Positions 53,738-61,780 of a stretch of DNA of 64,000 bases are shown piece by piece. Every line of letters starts with the position of its first letter. The first letter of the stretch is position 1. The DNA comes from DAOUJW01 sp965218945 (lineage in GTDB: Bacteria > Chloroflexota > Dehalococcoidia > Lucifugimonadales > UBA2985), in contig OZ244718.1 in NCBI GenBank assembly GCA_965218945.1, positions 1,860,001 through 1,924,000 of the forward strand, written 5' to 3'. The notes under the pieces were generated by a model. The model saw only the letters and a program-made list of their open reading frames with translations, ran no database searches and was not told where the DNA came from. The translations under genes were made by a program, and so were the position numbers.

Positions 53738-53766
53738 AGGCTAGCACCACTCCTAAGGATTGTCAA
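53738..53766 (-). promoter_or_regulatory. Promoter of SBP-24
   Basis: TTGACA (53766-53761), 17-nt spacer, TAGCCT (53743-53738). The ISAs1 element begins 18 bp upstream of the -35. Confidence 0.8.
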
Positions 53767-53784
53767 TGGCTTTCGGCTGGACAG

Positions 53785-54963
53785 CAGGGTCTTTCGATTG
53801 TTGTCATGGTAGTAATCCTAACAATCTGAGAGCGCCGTGGGGCTGCCATGCGATGTTCCTGATGGCTGCTGCGATGTTGGTAGCTCCGCTCAGTCGGAGG
53901 GTGTTCAGCGCCACGTTTCTCAGGGCTGCCATCATCTGTGGCGCTGAGCCGGTGCGTACCTGGGAACCATCCTCCCCCATGGTCACGTCCCTCACATAGT
54001 GCAGGCCATTCTCAATGCGCCAATGGCCGCGCACCAGTTGGAGCAGTCTATCAGCCGGAGTCTGAGTCCCAAGGCTGGTGATAGCGTATCGCACCTGTCG
54101 AGTGGTCTTGCCTTTGATGCTGCGCCAACACTCCACCTTGATCACCTGCCGGTGTCCGGGCCACTCCAGATAGGTCTTCAGTGTGTCTGTAACCCACAGC
54201 CTGCGATACTCTCGACGCTCTCCATGTCTGTCCTCGGTCTCGGCATATCCATATGTCTCACCAACCACAGGCGTCTCAAAGCACAACTCTATGTCCTCGT
54301 ATAGGCTCTTCTGGTTGCTCTTGACTATCAACAGATAGTCGCCACCCCCACCAACCACCTGTTCACACAATTGTCTCTGGCAGTACAGCGCATCCCCAGT
54401 CACCACCCTGTCTGTTACGATCGTCGTCTCCAACAGCGAGCTTGCCATAGCCAACTCCGACTGACGCTTCTCAGCCGTCACCCCCCTTTTTGACTCACCA
54501 CCAAGCCCATGCGATGGCTATAGGCAGCCACAAGGCGGACTCCAGGCACCTCGTCCCCGTGTATCCCCCTAAGCGCCTTGCCATCTATTGCTATTGCCTC
54601 CTCTCCTGTTCCCAACTGAGATTCAACCCATTCCCCAAGCACACTCTCGAACGCATTCACGTCTATACTGCTGAACACCTTATGCAACGTGGATATCGCA
54701 GGAGTCCTGTCTCTGGTGAACCCCAACTCTTTCAGTGTAGCCGGGTCTTGCATCCTTCCCCATTGGGCTATGGCATATAGACTACGGGCGCCACTTGCTA
54801 TTGCACACACCGATAACGCCAAGATTGCACTCAGCGCATGGCGACGACCATGCCTGGACCGGGGATCAGGCACTTCCTCCAGAACTCTGAGTAGGCTCTC
54901 TCCCAGTCCCTCCGCATTCATCCGCTAACTCTAACACTCTTCTTATATAATCGAAAGACCCTG
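53785..54963 (-). mobile_element. ISAs1-family insertion sequence (1179 bp)
   Basis: Inverted repeats CAGGGTCTTTCGATT (53785) and AATCGAAAGACCCTG (ending 54963). Perfect 9-bp target duplication GCTGGACAG (53776-53784 and 54964-54972). Carries one DDE transposase gene, interrupted by a frameshift. The uninterrupted left flank is seen upstream of SBP-20. Confidence 0.92.
53804..54921 (-). pseudogene. ISAs1-family transposase, frameshifted
   Basis: The N-terminal part (54478-54921, 147 codons) has the DDE_Tnp_1-associated start and ISAs1 landmarks DPRSRHGRRHALSAIL, FSSIDVNAFE and AIDGKALRG. The C-terminal part (53804-54481) has VTGDALYCQRQLCEQVV, LLIVKSNQKSLYEDI, HGERREYRRLWV and HWRIENGLHYVRDVTMGED. 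The break is at an A5G6 run (about 54490-54480), where the first part ends in VVSQKGG. An indel in the homopolymer would restore one frame of about 370 residues. It could be a mutation, a sequencing error or programmed slippage; I favour mutation or error. Confidence 0.85.
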
Positions 54964-55022
54964 GCTGGACAGAGCGGCATTCCAAAGCAGTCTCGCTCAG
55001 GCCGACGGCGGTTCCATGCGCC

Positions 55023-55052
55023 TTGATTTTTGGGCACAAAACGTGCTAATAT
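55023..55052 (+). promoter_or_regulatory. Promoter of tRNA-Glu
   Basis: TTGATT (55023-55028), 18-nt spacer ending in TGC, TAATAT (55047-55052), 33 nt before the tRNA. Confidence 0.7.
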
Positions 55053-55085
55053 CAACACAGTCCTGGCATAACCGGATGGTTTCAT

Positions 55086-55162
55086 GGCGCATTCGTCTAG
55101 TGGCCAAGGACGCCGCCCTCTCAAGGCGGAGATCACGGGTTCGACTCCCGTATGCGCCACCA
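55086..55162 (+). tRNA. tRNA-Glu (CUC)
   Basis: Acceptor GGCGCAT pairs perfectly with ATGCGCC. The D-arm contains TCTAGTGG, typical of tRNA-Glu. The anticodon arm is CCGCC-CTCTCAA-GGCGG with anticodon CTC; the T-arm ACGGG-TTCGACT-CCCGT is standard. Discriminator A and an encoded CCA. Confidence 0.95.
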
Positions 55163-55320
55163 ACTCAAACACACACATCCTCAAGCTGAGGTCCAGCTTT
55201 AAGTACGCGGACCCGCGTTCCGCACAAGCGCAGTGACGGACTCAAGCCTTGCAGCCTGCATATCAGTTGCATGAGACCCCTGCCTTAGCGCCATAGCGCA
55301 ATCAGTAACTTGGGAGACCC

Positions 55321-55962
55321 ATGACAAAATACTGGAAACCCGGTGATAATGTCGTTCTCCGCGAGATCTGGCGTGGGCGCGTCTGGGCAGGAAGGCCTGT
55401 CACCGTCGTTGAGGACACCGACAGTCGGCTGATCGTTTACTTCGGCTCAGGTGTTCGCTGGATGAGACCTGCGCGTCCCGACGGCACACTTCTAAGGACG
55501 CGCGAGGAGGGATGGGTACTCAAAGAAGGCATCTGGCCCATAGAGGTCTTGCGTATTGTGACACCCGGTTCGCACAACAGCACCCTGCTTCAATGGACTG
55601 AGGGATTCCGAGGGTTCCGGCAATGGTATGTCAACCTTGAGGATCCGCTAACCCGCAGCCCTATCGGTTTCGACTTTCTGGATCAGATACTCGACATTGA
55701 GATAGCGCCGGACCTGTCCAAGTGGAACTGGAAGAACGAAGACGAGTTGAAGGAATCGATCATGACGGGCGTGCTGACTGCAGAGAAGGCGGACGTCATC
55801 AGGGCTGAGGGAGAGAGGGTGATCACGGCGCTGGGCGCGGGGGACCCACCTTTCGACGAGCCGTGGGATAAGTGGCGTCCCAACCCAAACTGGACGCGTC
55901 CCAGTTTTCCCGAAGGCTGGCTCGACCTCCATAAGTATCCTGCCAGCGGCGGCGAGTACTGA
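55321..55962 (+). CDS. DUF402-family protein
   Basis: 213 residues. The family has an FomD/Ntdp-like beta-barrel; some members hydrolyse nucleoside phosphates, but the role here is unknown. Diagnostic features: W-rich N-terminal strand region (KPGDNVVLREIWRGRVWAGRP), WYVNLEDP, DFLDQILDIEIAPDLSKWNWKNEDEL, and the helix MTGVLTAEKADVIRAEGERVI. These Asp/Glu clusters would carry metal ligands. Cytosolic, no signal peptide. ATG start; no neighbour in the same direction except the tRNA. Confidence 0.8.
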   Translation: MTKYWKPGDNVVLREIWRGRVWAGRPVTVVEDTDSRLIVYFGSGVRWMRPARPDGTLLRTREEGWVLKEGIWPIEVLRIVTPGSHNSTLLQWTEGFRGFRQWYVNLEDPLTRSPIGFDFLDQILDIEIAPDLSKWNWKNEDELKESIMTGVLTAEKADVIRAEGERVITALGAGDPPFDEPWDKWRPNPNWTRPSFPEGWLDLHKYPASGGEY

Positions 55963-56042
55963 TTTGCGAGTTGGAGAGACGGGGCTGAGCCGGGCTGGCG
56001 TCAGCCGGTAACGAGGTTAGGTACGCCGGGCCACTCCCCCGC

Positions 56043-56414
56043 TCACACATACCTCCCCAAGTGAGTGCCTCCCAGGACGTGCAGGTGGCCGTGGGTTTGG
56101 CTCTGCATGCCCTGGTGACCAAAGTTTGACAGCAACCGATACCCCCCTGGGCAATGGCTGCTGCCCACCTCAACCGCTACCCTGGCAATCTGGCCTATAA
56201 CCGCGTCCTCCCACATCTCCTTCTGAGTCATGTGCTTCTTGGGAATAACCAGGAGCATGACGGGGACCCACTTCAGCTGGTTGTGAATCGCTATGACCTC
56301 GTCGTCCTGGTACACCACTTTAGCGGGGGACTTTCCGGCAATAATCTCGCAGAACACGCAGTAGCGCGGGGCGTCCCACTGAGGGTGCTGATACTGCTCC
56401 CAATAGCCGCTCAT
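56043..56414 (-). CDS. HIT-family (histidine triad) protein
   Basis: 123 residues, normal for HINT-like nucleotide-binding hydrolases acting on purine phosphoramidates or dinucleotides. Contains YCVFCEIIAGKSPA, VIPKKHM, and the triad THGHLHVLGG (His108, 110, 112); the family pattern is HxHxHxx. Cytosolic. Lies 80 nt downstream of the tandem AAA gene on the same strand and may be the last gene of that operon. Confidence 0.9.
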   Translation of the reverse strand: MSGYWEQYQHPQWDAPRYCVFCEIIAGKSPAKVVYQDDEVIAIHNQLKWVPVMLLVIPKKHMTQKEMWEDAVIGQIARVAVEVGSSHCPGGYRLLSNFGHQGMQSQTHGHLHVLGGTHLGRYV

Positions 56415-56494
56415 TGCGTCTCAACAATAGCACGAATACACGACATTGGCACTAGGACATTCAACCTGAATCGTAAGAGTCGGAAAGTCTCAGG

Positions 56495-57865
56495 TTAGCC
56501 TCTGCCCTGGTACCGGTAGTCCGGCGCGTCTATGGGTATTATCTCGACCAGGGTTACGTCGTGCAGGCGCGAGATAATGGGGTCGGCCCTTCTTTCGTCG
56601 TCCAGCTCTGTAGTTGTGATGAGAGTCGGAAGGCGGGCGTCGTGGCGATGGACCAGTATCTGGTGCAGCTTCTCCCTAGCCCAGGGCGTGGGATAATGCG
56701 TGCCGAAGTCCTCCAGAGCAAGCAGCGGAGCGTTTCGCACCTCATCAAAGAGCCTGTCATAGGTCACGGTGCTCTCCGGGCTGTAGGTAACACGAAGGTA
56801 GTCCAGCAGGTCGGCCACCTGGAAGTAGAGGACCTCGCGACCCAGCTTGAGGCGCTCGTTGGCTATGGCGTGGACAAGGTGAGTCTTACCACAGCCCGTG
56901 GGGCCAAGGAAAACGAGCCACCCCTCCGGGTCCTGAGCATAGTTCTCGGCACTCCTGAAAGCCTCCTCCAGGCTCTCTCTCTGCTGACGGCTGGCTCTGT
57001 TGCCCCGCACGTCGAAGCTCTCGAAGGTCATCCGACGGAGCAGCTCTGCCTTCAGGGAGCCTATCTGACCCGACAGCCCGCTGCGTTCCGGTACGCCCAG
57101 TGAGCAAATGGTTGCCACCTCAGGGTCTGCCAGCCGCGTCTGCCAGCGATTCTCCAGTTCCTCTACGGGGGCGCCCAGCGTAAACACGGTCGGCATTTGG
57201 TAGGAGTAGCGAAAGTTCAGTATCTGATAGAGCTTTTCCTGGGCCCAAGGAGTGCTGCTGTGCCCACCCAAGTCATCCAGCACCAGAAACGGAGCGCTGC
57301 GCACCTGCTCGAAGAGCTGGTCAAAGGATATGTCGCTTGACGGAGAGAAGGCGGAGCGGAGGTGGTCCAACAGGTCCGGGACGAATACGAAGAAAACGGC
57401 GAGTCCACGCCCCAGAACGCTGTTGGCTATGGCCGCCGCCAGATGAGTCTTGCCGCTGGCGCTGGGACCGGTAAGCACAAGCCAGCCGCGAGGGTCTTCG
57501 GCGTAGGCTGTGGCAATCTCGTATCCCTGGCGAAACAGTTCCTGGTCCTCCGCCTTGGCGCTCTTTCCCTCCGGCCTGGTGACCTGGAACGTCGACCTCG
57601 TGAGGGGTCCCATGTTGCTGTAGCGCTGCAATCTGGCCACGCGAGATGGGTCGTCTCCCCGCCGCTGACAGCTGCACGGAACGGCCTTGCCAAAGGAGGG
57701 ATGTCCCACCGGAACCTCCACCCGAAGCCAGCGGACATCGCCGCAGACGGCGCAGTCTGCCTCCGGCTCTTGGTAGTACCCTCTATCTGGAAGACCCTGG
57801 GAGACCGTGTCTTCTGATCCACTCTCTGGAGTCAATCTTTTTAGGATGTCCCCAAGATTCTCCAT
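56495..57865 (-). CDS. Helicase-loader-like ATPase with two tandem AAA+ (DnaC/IstB) domains
   Basis: 456 residues. N-terminal zinc-finger-like segment (Cys38, Cys41, Cys64, Cys66). First ATPase domain: Walker A GPSASGKT (133-140), Walker B LVLDDLGG (194-201). Second: Walker A GPTGCGKT (321-328), Walker B LALEDFG (382-388), with the usual DD changed to ED. Both halves repeat the same order: ...DPxGWLVxxGP, DLLDxLR, Y/FDxLFExVR, PWAxEKLxQIL. An internal duplication is therefore plain. DnaC/DnaI loaders normally have one ATPase domain. The gene overlaps the end of the DnaD-like gene by 83 nt and lies in the dnaB operon, supporting a role in loading the replicative helicase. Confidence 0.85.
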   Translation of the reverse strand: MENLGDILKRLTPESGSEDTVSQGLPDRGYYQEPEADCAVCGDVRWLRVEVPVGHPSFGKAVPCSCQRRGDDPSRVARLQRYSNMGPLTRSTFQVTRPEGKSAKAEDQELFRQGYEIATAYAEDPRGWLVLTGPSASGKTHLAAAIANSVLGRGLAVFFVFVPDLLDHLRSAFSPSSDISFDQLFEQVRSAPFLVLDDLGGHSSTPWAQEKLYQILNFRYSYQMPTVFTLGAPVEELENRWQTRLADPEVATICSLGVPERSGLSGQIGSLKAELLRRMTFESFDVRGNRASRQQRESLEEAFRSAENYAQDPEGWLVFLGPTGCGKTHLVHAIANERLKLGREVLYFQVADLLDYLRVTYSPESTVTYDRLFDEVRNAPLLALEDFGTHYPTPWAREKLHQILVHRHDARLPTLITTTELDDERRADPIISRLHDVTLVEIIPIDAPDYRYQGRG

Positions 57866-58481
57866 CGTCTTTTCCTTCCGTCTTCCATCTCTTCAGGATG
57901 GCCGCTATGTATCGCCAGCTTCGCTTGTTGCCAGTCACCGCCTCGCGGAAAGCCTCTTCTACCCAGGCCTCCGGGTACTGCAACTCAGCGTCCTTAAGCT
58001 CCTCGGCTATGAGCGGGTTCATTATGCCGATATTCGCCTCATAGAGCTTGAAAATGTTGGGCTTGGGCGCGGCTTCCGGCGCTGCCATGTGCCCGTCCGT
58101 GATCTCCAGATCCGGTCTGGAGTCCTTCAAGCGCTGCACATCACGCCGCCCTCTCTCGGTGTTGGGCACATAGACATCGAACAGTCCGCTGTCCGCCTCC
58201 ACCTTTAGATGCAGCAGAAGCCCAAGACCTGCCGTCCTGTCCAGCGCGGCTTCAATTGACTCGCCCGATGCCGATACGGCTCTAGCCAACGTCCTGTCCG
58301 ACAGCAGCTCGTCCAGCGTCAGAATCGCAGGAGAGCCTTTCTTCTGTGCATGGAGCCACAGCACCCGCAGGAAGCACTTGAGCGCCAACGGGTTGTCGAT
58401 CTCTTCCAACACCTGGCCAAATAGGAGATTGGGCACTGAGGTGAACTCGCTCTTGTCCGGGAATCCTTCAAATGGAGCCAT
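57783..58481 (-). CDS. DnaD-domain primosome protein
   Basis: 232 residues. N-terminal winged-helix part (FTSVPNLLFGQVLEEIDNPLALKCFLRVLWLHAQKKG) and C-terminal DnaB2/DnaD domain (IFKLYEANIGIMNPLIAEEL, then YPEAWVEEAFREAV, then KRSWRYIAAILKRWKTEG). DnaD proteins remodel origin or restart DNA during helicase loading. The start overlaps the dnaB stop (TAATG), and the 3' end overlaps the ATPase gene. This coupling suggests DnaB, DnaD and the ATPase are made together. Confidence 0.88.
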   Translation of the reverse strand: MAPFEGFPDKSEFTSVPNLLFGQVLEEIDNPLALKCFLRVLWLHAQKKGSPAILTLDELLSDRTLARAVSASGESIEAALDRTAGLGLLLHLKVEADSGLFDVYVPNTERGRRDVQRLKDSRPDLEITDGHMAAPEAAPKPNIFKLYEANIGIMNPLIAEELKDAELQYPEAWVEEAFREAVTGNKRSWRYIAAILKRWKTEGKDDGESWGHPKKIDSREWIRRHGLPGSSR

Positions 58482-59848
58482 TAAAACTCCCGTTGGGAAG
58501 GCATTTCCTCAAATCGAGCCATTGGGCCGTTGAATCGCAGGTCTATGGTGTCCAGCGGCCCGTGCCTGTGCTTGGCGACTATCAGCTCGGCCTTGTCCCG
58601 AAAGTCCCTGTAGTCACGGTCGGGGTACTGCCTCTCCCACTCCTCCTCTGTCATGCGCAGGGCCTCACGATGGATGAACATTACCACGTCTGCGTCCTGC
58701 TCAATGCTTCCGCTCTCCCGCAGGTCCGTAAGCTGTGGTCGATGAGAGGGCCGCATCTCCACGGCTCGGCTGAGCTGGGACAGCGCCAGCAGGGGGACGT
58801 TCAGGTCGCGGGCAACTCCCTTCAAAGAGCGCGTTATCTCTCCAAGCTCCTGCACCCTATTATCGCGCCGGCCGCTGCCCTGTATCAGCTGAAGGTAGTC
58901 CACAATGACAAGGTCCAGCTTGCTCTCCATATGGAGGCGGCGGGACCTGCTTCGTATCTCAACAATGCTCTGAAGAGGCGTATCGTCAATGAAGATGGGC
59001 AGCTCCGAGAGGGCTCCGGAGGCGTTCACTATGCGGCGCTCCTCCACCTCGCTGTATAGCCTCTGCCGAACGCGGCGCAGGTCGACGTCCGCCTCGCTGG
59101 ACAGGAAGCGGTGCCCTATCTGCTCACGACTCATTTCCAGACTGAAAATGCCAACCGCTGCTCCCTGCTCCGCGGCGTTTCGCCCGATGTTCAGGGCCAG
59201 CGTGCTCTTACCCACGCTGGGACCGGAGGCCAGCACTATCATATCGGAGCGCTGAAACCCGCCCAGCAGCTGGTCCAGGTCAGAGAAGGCCGTAGGTATG
59301 GGAGTTTCCCCACGCTCCAGGGTACCCTGAAGGCTGGCGCTCTCCTCCAGGTACTGGTCGAGCACCTCTCGAATTGCGACGAAGTCCCGGGTCTCCTGGC
59401 CTGTGCGGATTCCGTACAGCAGGGCCTCCGCCTGAGTGAGGGCCCTGTCCACGTCCCCGCCGCCATCGTAGCCCAAAGCGGCGATCTCACCGGCAGCGCC
59501 TATGAGCCGCCGCAGTGTGTGCGTCCTGCTGACGATGCGTGCGTAGTGCTCCAAGTGCGCCGACGTGGGAACGTAGCTTACCAGGTGTCCCAGATACGCA
59601 GGCCCACCCACCTCCTCCAAGCGGTTCATCGTCGCCAGACGATGGCCCACCGTAACGGGGTTTATAGCCTCGTTGCTGTCCCACAGTTCGAGGCACGCCT
59701 CATAGCACCACCGGTTCCTCTCCCGGTAGAAGTCATCCGGATGGAGTATGCCGACCGCGCTGACAATGGCGTCCCCGTCGATCAAGAGGGAGCCTATGAC
59801 CGACTCCTCAGCCCTCTCATCGTGAGGGGGCAGTCTCTCTACGTACAT
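58481..59848 (-). CDS. dnaB: Replicative DNA helicase DnaB
   Basis: 455 residues, normal length. Hexameric 5'-3' helicase. N-terminal collar domain (AEESVIGSLLID, HPDDFY, GPAYLGHLV); RecA-like domain with Walker A GPSVGKST (209-216), EMSREQIGHR, Walker B LVIVDYLQL (313-321), and SQLSRAVEMR, LRESGSIEQDAD, VAKHRHGPL. No intein. The ATG follows the rplI stop by 1 nt, the classical rplI-dnaB arrangement. Confidence 0.97.
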   Translation of the reverse strand: MYVERLPPHDERAEESVIGSLLIDGDAIVSAVGILHPDDFYRERNRWCYEACLELWDSNEAINPVTVGHRLATMNRLEEVGGPAYLGHLVSYVPTSAHLEHYARIVSRTHTLRRLIGAAGEIAALGYDGGGDVDRALTQAEALLYGIRTGQETRDFVAIREVLDQYLEESASLQGTLERGETPIPTAFSDLDQLLGGFQRSDMIVLASGPSVGKSTLALNIGRNAAEQGAAVGIFSLEMSREQIGHRFLSSEADVDLRRVRQRLYSEVEERRIVNASGALSELPIFIDDTPLQSIVEIRSRSRRLHMESKLDLVIVDYLQLIQGSGRRDNRVQELGEITRSLKGVARDLNVPLLALSQLSRAVEMRPSHRPQLTDLRESGSIEQDADVVMFIHREALRMTEEEWERQYPDRDYRDFRDKAELIVAKHRHGPLDTIDLRFNGPMARFEEMPSQREF

Positions 59849-59849
59849 C

Positions 59850-60302
59850 CTAGTCTTCGAAGGCCTCTACAACCAGCGTTACGGCAGCCACGACTTCGGG
59901 GTGTAGTCTCACCCTGGCCTCAAAGGTGCCCAATTCGTGAATGGTGCCCTCAAGCATCACCGACCTGCGGTCGATTTCCCTCTCCAGCAGGTTGGAAAGC
60001 TCCTGAGCCACCATAGCGGTCGTGACAGCTCCGTAGAGCCTTCCGGTGGGACCGGATCGCACCTTCAGCGTTACGGATGCGTCCTCAAGCTGCTCAGCTA
60101 TGGACTGAGCGCCGACCTTCTCCTTCGCCTGGCGCTGCATCCCCAGCCTCTGGATGGATTCCAGGCGCTGCATCTCCTGGCGCGTAGCGGCCACGGCCAG
60201 ACGCTTGGGCAGCAGATAGTTTCTGGCGTATCCTGGCTTGACATCTTTGATCTCGCCGGTCCTTGCTACGTTGGGGATGTCCTCTACAAATATAACTCGC
60301 AT
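59850..60302 (-). CDS. rplI: 50S ribosomal protein L9
   Basis: 150 residues. N-terminal 23S rRNA-binding domain MRVIFVEDIPNVARTGEIKD, then VKPGYARNYLLPKRLA, a long connecting helix (QRLGMQRQAKEKVGAQSIAE), and a C-terminal domain with GRLYGAVTT and LEGTIHELGTFEARVRLHPE. First gene of the replication operon. Confidence 0.97.
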   Translation of the reverse strand: MRVIFVEDIPNVARTGEIKDVKPGYARNYLLPKRLAVAATRQEMQRLESIQRLGMQRQAKEKVGAQSIAEQLEDASVTLKVRSGPTGRLYGAVTTAMVAQELSNLLEREIDRRSVMLEGTIHELGTFEARVRLHPEVVAAVTLVVEAFED

Positions 60303-60333
60303 GGAATATACCTCGTTTCAGAGTGTTTGTTCT

Positions 60334-60362
60334 ATCATACCACAGAGCGCAATCCTTCTCAA
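60334..60362 (-). promoter_or_regulatory. Promoter of rplI-dnaB-dnaD-AAA operon
   Basis: TTGAGA (60362-60357), 17-nt spacer ending TGG, TATGAT (60339-60334), 32 nt from the ATG. Confidence 0.72.
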
Positions 60363-60449
60363 AAGGGCCATCAAACTATACCCTTCAAAGAGTACCACAC
60401 TCCCTGTATCAGAGCGTCAAGGTTTGATTAGGCCTCGATTTGGCGAATT

Positions 60450-61382
60450 CTAAGCGAGGGCTTTCTCTATGGCTTCGCTCAACTCCTCGGTGGTGACGAA
60501 CCCCTCGAATTTGGCGGAGACGCTGCCGGAAGAATCGATGACGAAGGTAAAGGGCTCCGTCTTCAGGCCCCACTCCTCAACCACGCTTGATACGCGCGCC
60601 TTGGTAAAGTCGCCCCTCATCTCCAGGGGATTATCGAACACCTCCACGTGGATGAAGCTGACTCGCTCCGGGTGTTGGGCCTTCACCTCTTTGAGCACCT
60701 CCACCTGTGGGCCGCAGGTGGCTGTCCTGCAGAAGGCAGGCGTGGCAAAGGTCACCACCAGAGGCTTACCGACTTCCAAAGCCTCGGCTATGGTCATGGA
60801 GTAAAGCTCCTCGTCCGGCATTGCGTCCGTGGTAAGCTCTTCCATGCGCTCCACGTCCTGCAAGGTCTTGCTGAGACTGGAGGGCGCGGCCGCGCCCAGG
60901 GCCGGAGACCCGCTTACCCGGTTGACCTGGAATCCAGCGCCCCCTCTGGTGGCCTGGCCCTCTATCGCCAAGTCCACCTCCAGACGCCACGCTCCGGGCG
61001 AATCGAATTGGGCCTGGACTGTATAAAGACCCCTGCCCGAGGGCCACTGGCGGAAAGTCGCCCTGCTCTCGGTCTTGAATTCTTCTTGCGAGCCTTCCAG
61101 GAGGAACGAGGCGTACACTTCTTCCGGCGTTACCAGGCCGCCGCCGTCATCCAGGATGGCAAAGGCCACCCTGTTATCGCCCACTGCCAGGTCGGTGGTC
61201 GCCAGTACAACTGTCACCGCGGGGACTTGGCCGGCGTCAGACGTGGGTGTAGGAGTCTGTGTTGCCGCAGGACTGGGGGTTGCAGTCGGACTGGATGCCG
61301 GAGAGCTTGTACAGGCGATAGACACCATCACAAGAAGAACTCCCAGTGTCAGTGATGCCACTCTTGTATGGCTTTGCTCCAA
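60450..61382 (-). CDS. Thioredoxin-like lipoprotein
   Basis: 310 residues. Lipoprotein signal (lipobox SIAC, lipid Cys24), a Thr/Pro/Ser tether to about residue 50, a beta-rich domain (about 55-155: AVTVVLATTDLAVGDNRVAF), and a C-terminal thioredoxin-like fold from about 190. The redox motif is CX4C (FCRTATCGPQ, Cys218 and Cys223), not CXXC. The rest of the fold is recognisable: VSFIHVEVFDNP, WGLKTEPFTFVIDSSG and FEGFVTTEELSEAI. The cis-Pro loop TEPF is present. Probably a cell-surface thiol protein; partner unknown. Last gene of the lyase-folB operon. Confidence 0.8.
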   Translation of the reverse strand: MEQSHTRVASLTLGVLLVMVSIACTSSPASSPTATPSPAATQTPTPTSDAGQVPAVTVVLATTDLAVGDNRVAFAILDDGGGLVTPEEVYASFLLEGSQEEFKTESRATFRQWPSGRGLYTVQAQFDSPGAWRLEVDLAIEGQATRGGAGFQVNRVSGSPALGAAAPSSLSKTLQDVERMEELTTDAMPDEELYSMTIAEALEVGKPLVVTFATPAFCRTATCGPQVEVLKEVKAQHPERVSFIHVEVFDNPLEMRGDFTKARVSSVVEEWGLKTEPFTFVIDSSGSVSAKFEGFVTTEELSEAIEKALA

Positions 61383-61408
61383 TAGTGCGTCTCTCCCTGG
61401 CGGCGGCG

Positions 61409-61777
61409 CTACTCGTTGCGTATACGGTAAATCTCCACGCCCGATCCATCCAAAGTAGCGCCTCTTATGGAGACGTGGGGCTTGGTTACCCGCACTCGAA
61501 CGCCCGCTACCGGGAAGGCGCTCAGGACTCCCTGGGCCGTCTCCTCCGCCAAGGTCTCCAGCAGGTTGCGGCTGGAACCCTCAATGATCTCCTTCACTAC
61601 ACGGTAGACTTGGGAGTAGTTCACCGTGTCGTTCAGATCATCGGAGAGGCCGGCAGCGCTCAGGTCCACCTCCATCTCCAGGTCAACGACGAAGCGCTGA
61701 CCTAGCTCCTTCTCCTGGGTCCTCACGCCGTGGTACCCGTAGAAGGTCATGCCTGTCAGGAGGATCCTGTCCCCCAT
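61409..61777 (-). CDS. folB: Dihydroneopterin aldolase
   Basis: 122 residues, normal length. Converts 7,8-dihydroneopterin to 6-hydroxymethyl-dihydropterin in folate synthesis. FolB features: YGYHGVRTQEKELGQRFVVDLEM, NDTVNYSQVYRVVKEIIEG, NLLETLAEETAQGVL, VRVRVTKPHVSI. Begins 3 nt after the stop of the CitE-like gene, so co-transcribed and probably coupled with it. No other fol genes are in the window. Confidence 0.93.
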   Translation of the reverse strand: MGDRILLTGMTFYGYHGVRTQEKELGQRFVVDLEMEVDLSAAGLSDDLNDTVNYSQVYRVVKEIIEGSSRNLLETLAEETAQGVLSAFPVAGVRVRVTKPHVSIRGATLDGSGVEIYRIRNE

Positions 61778-61780
61778 CCC

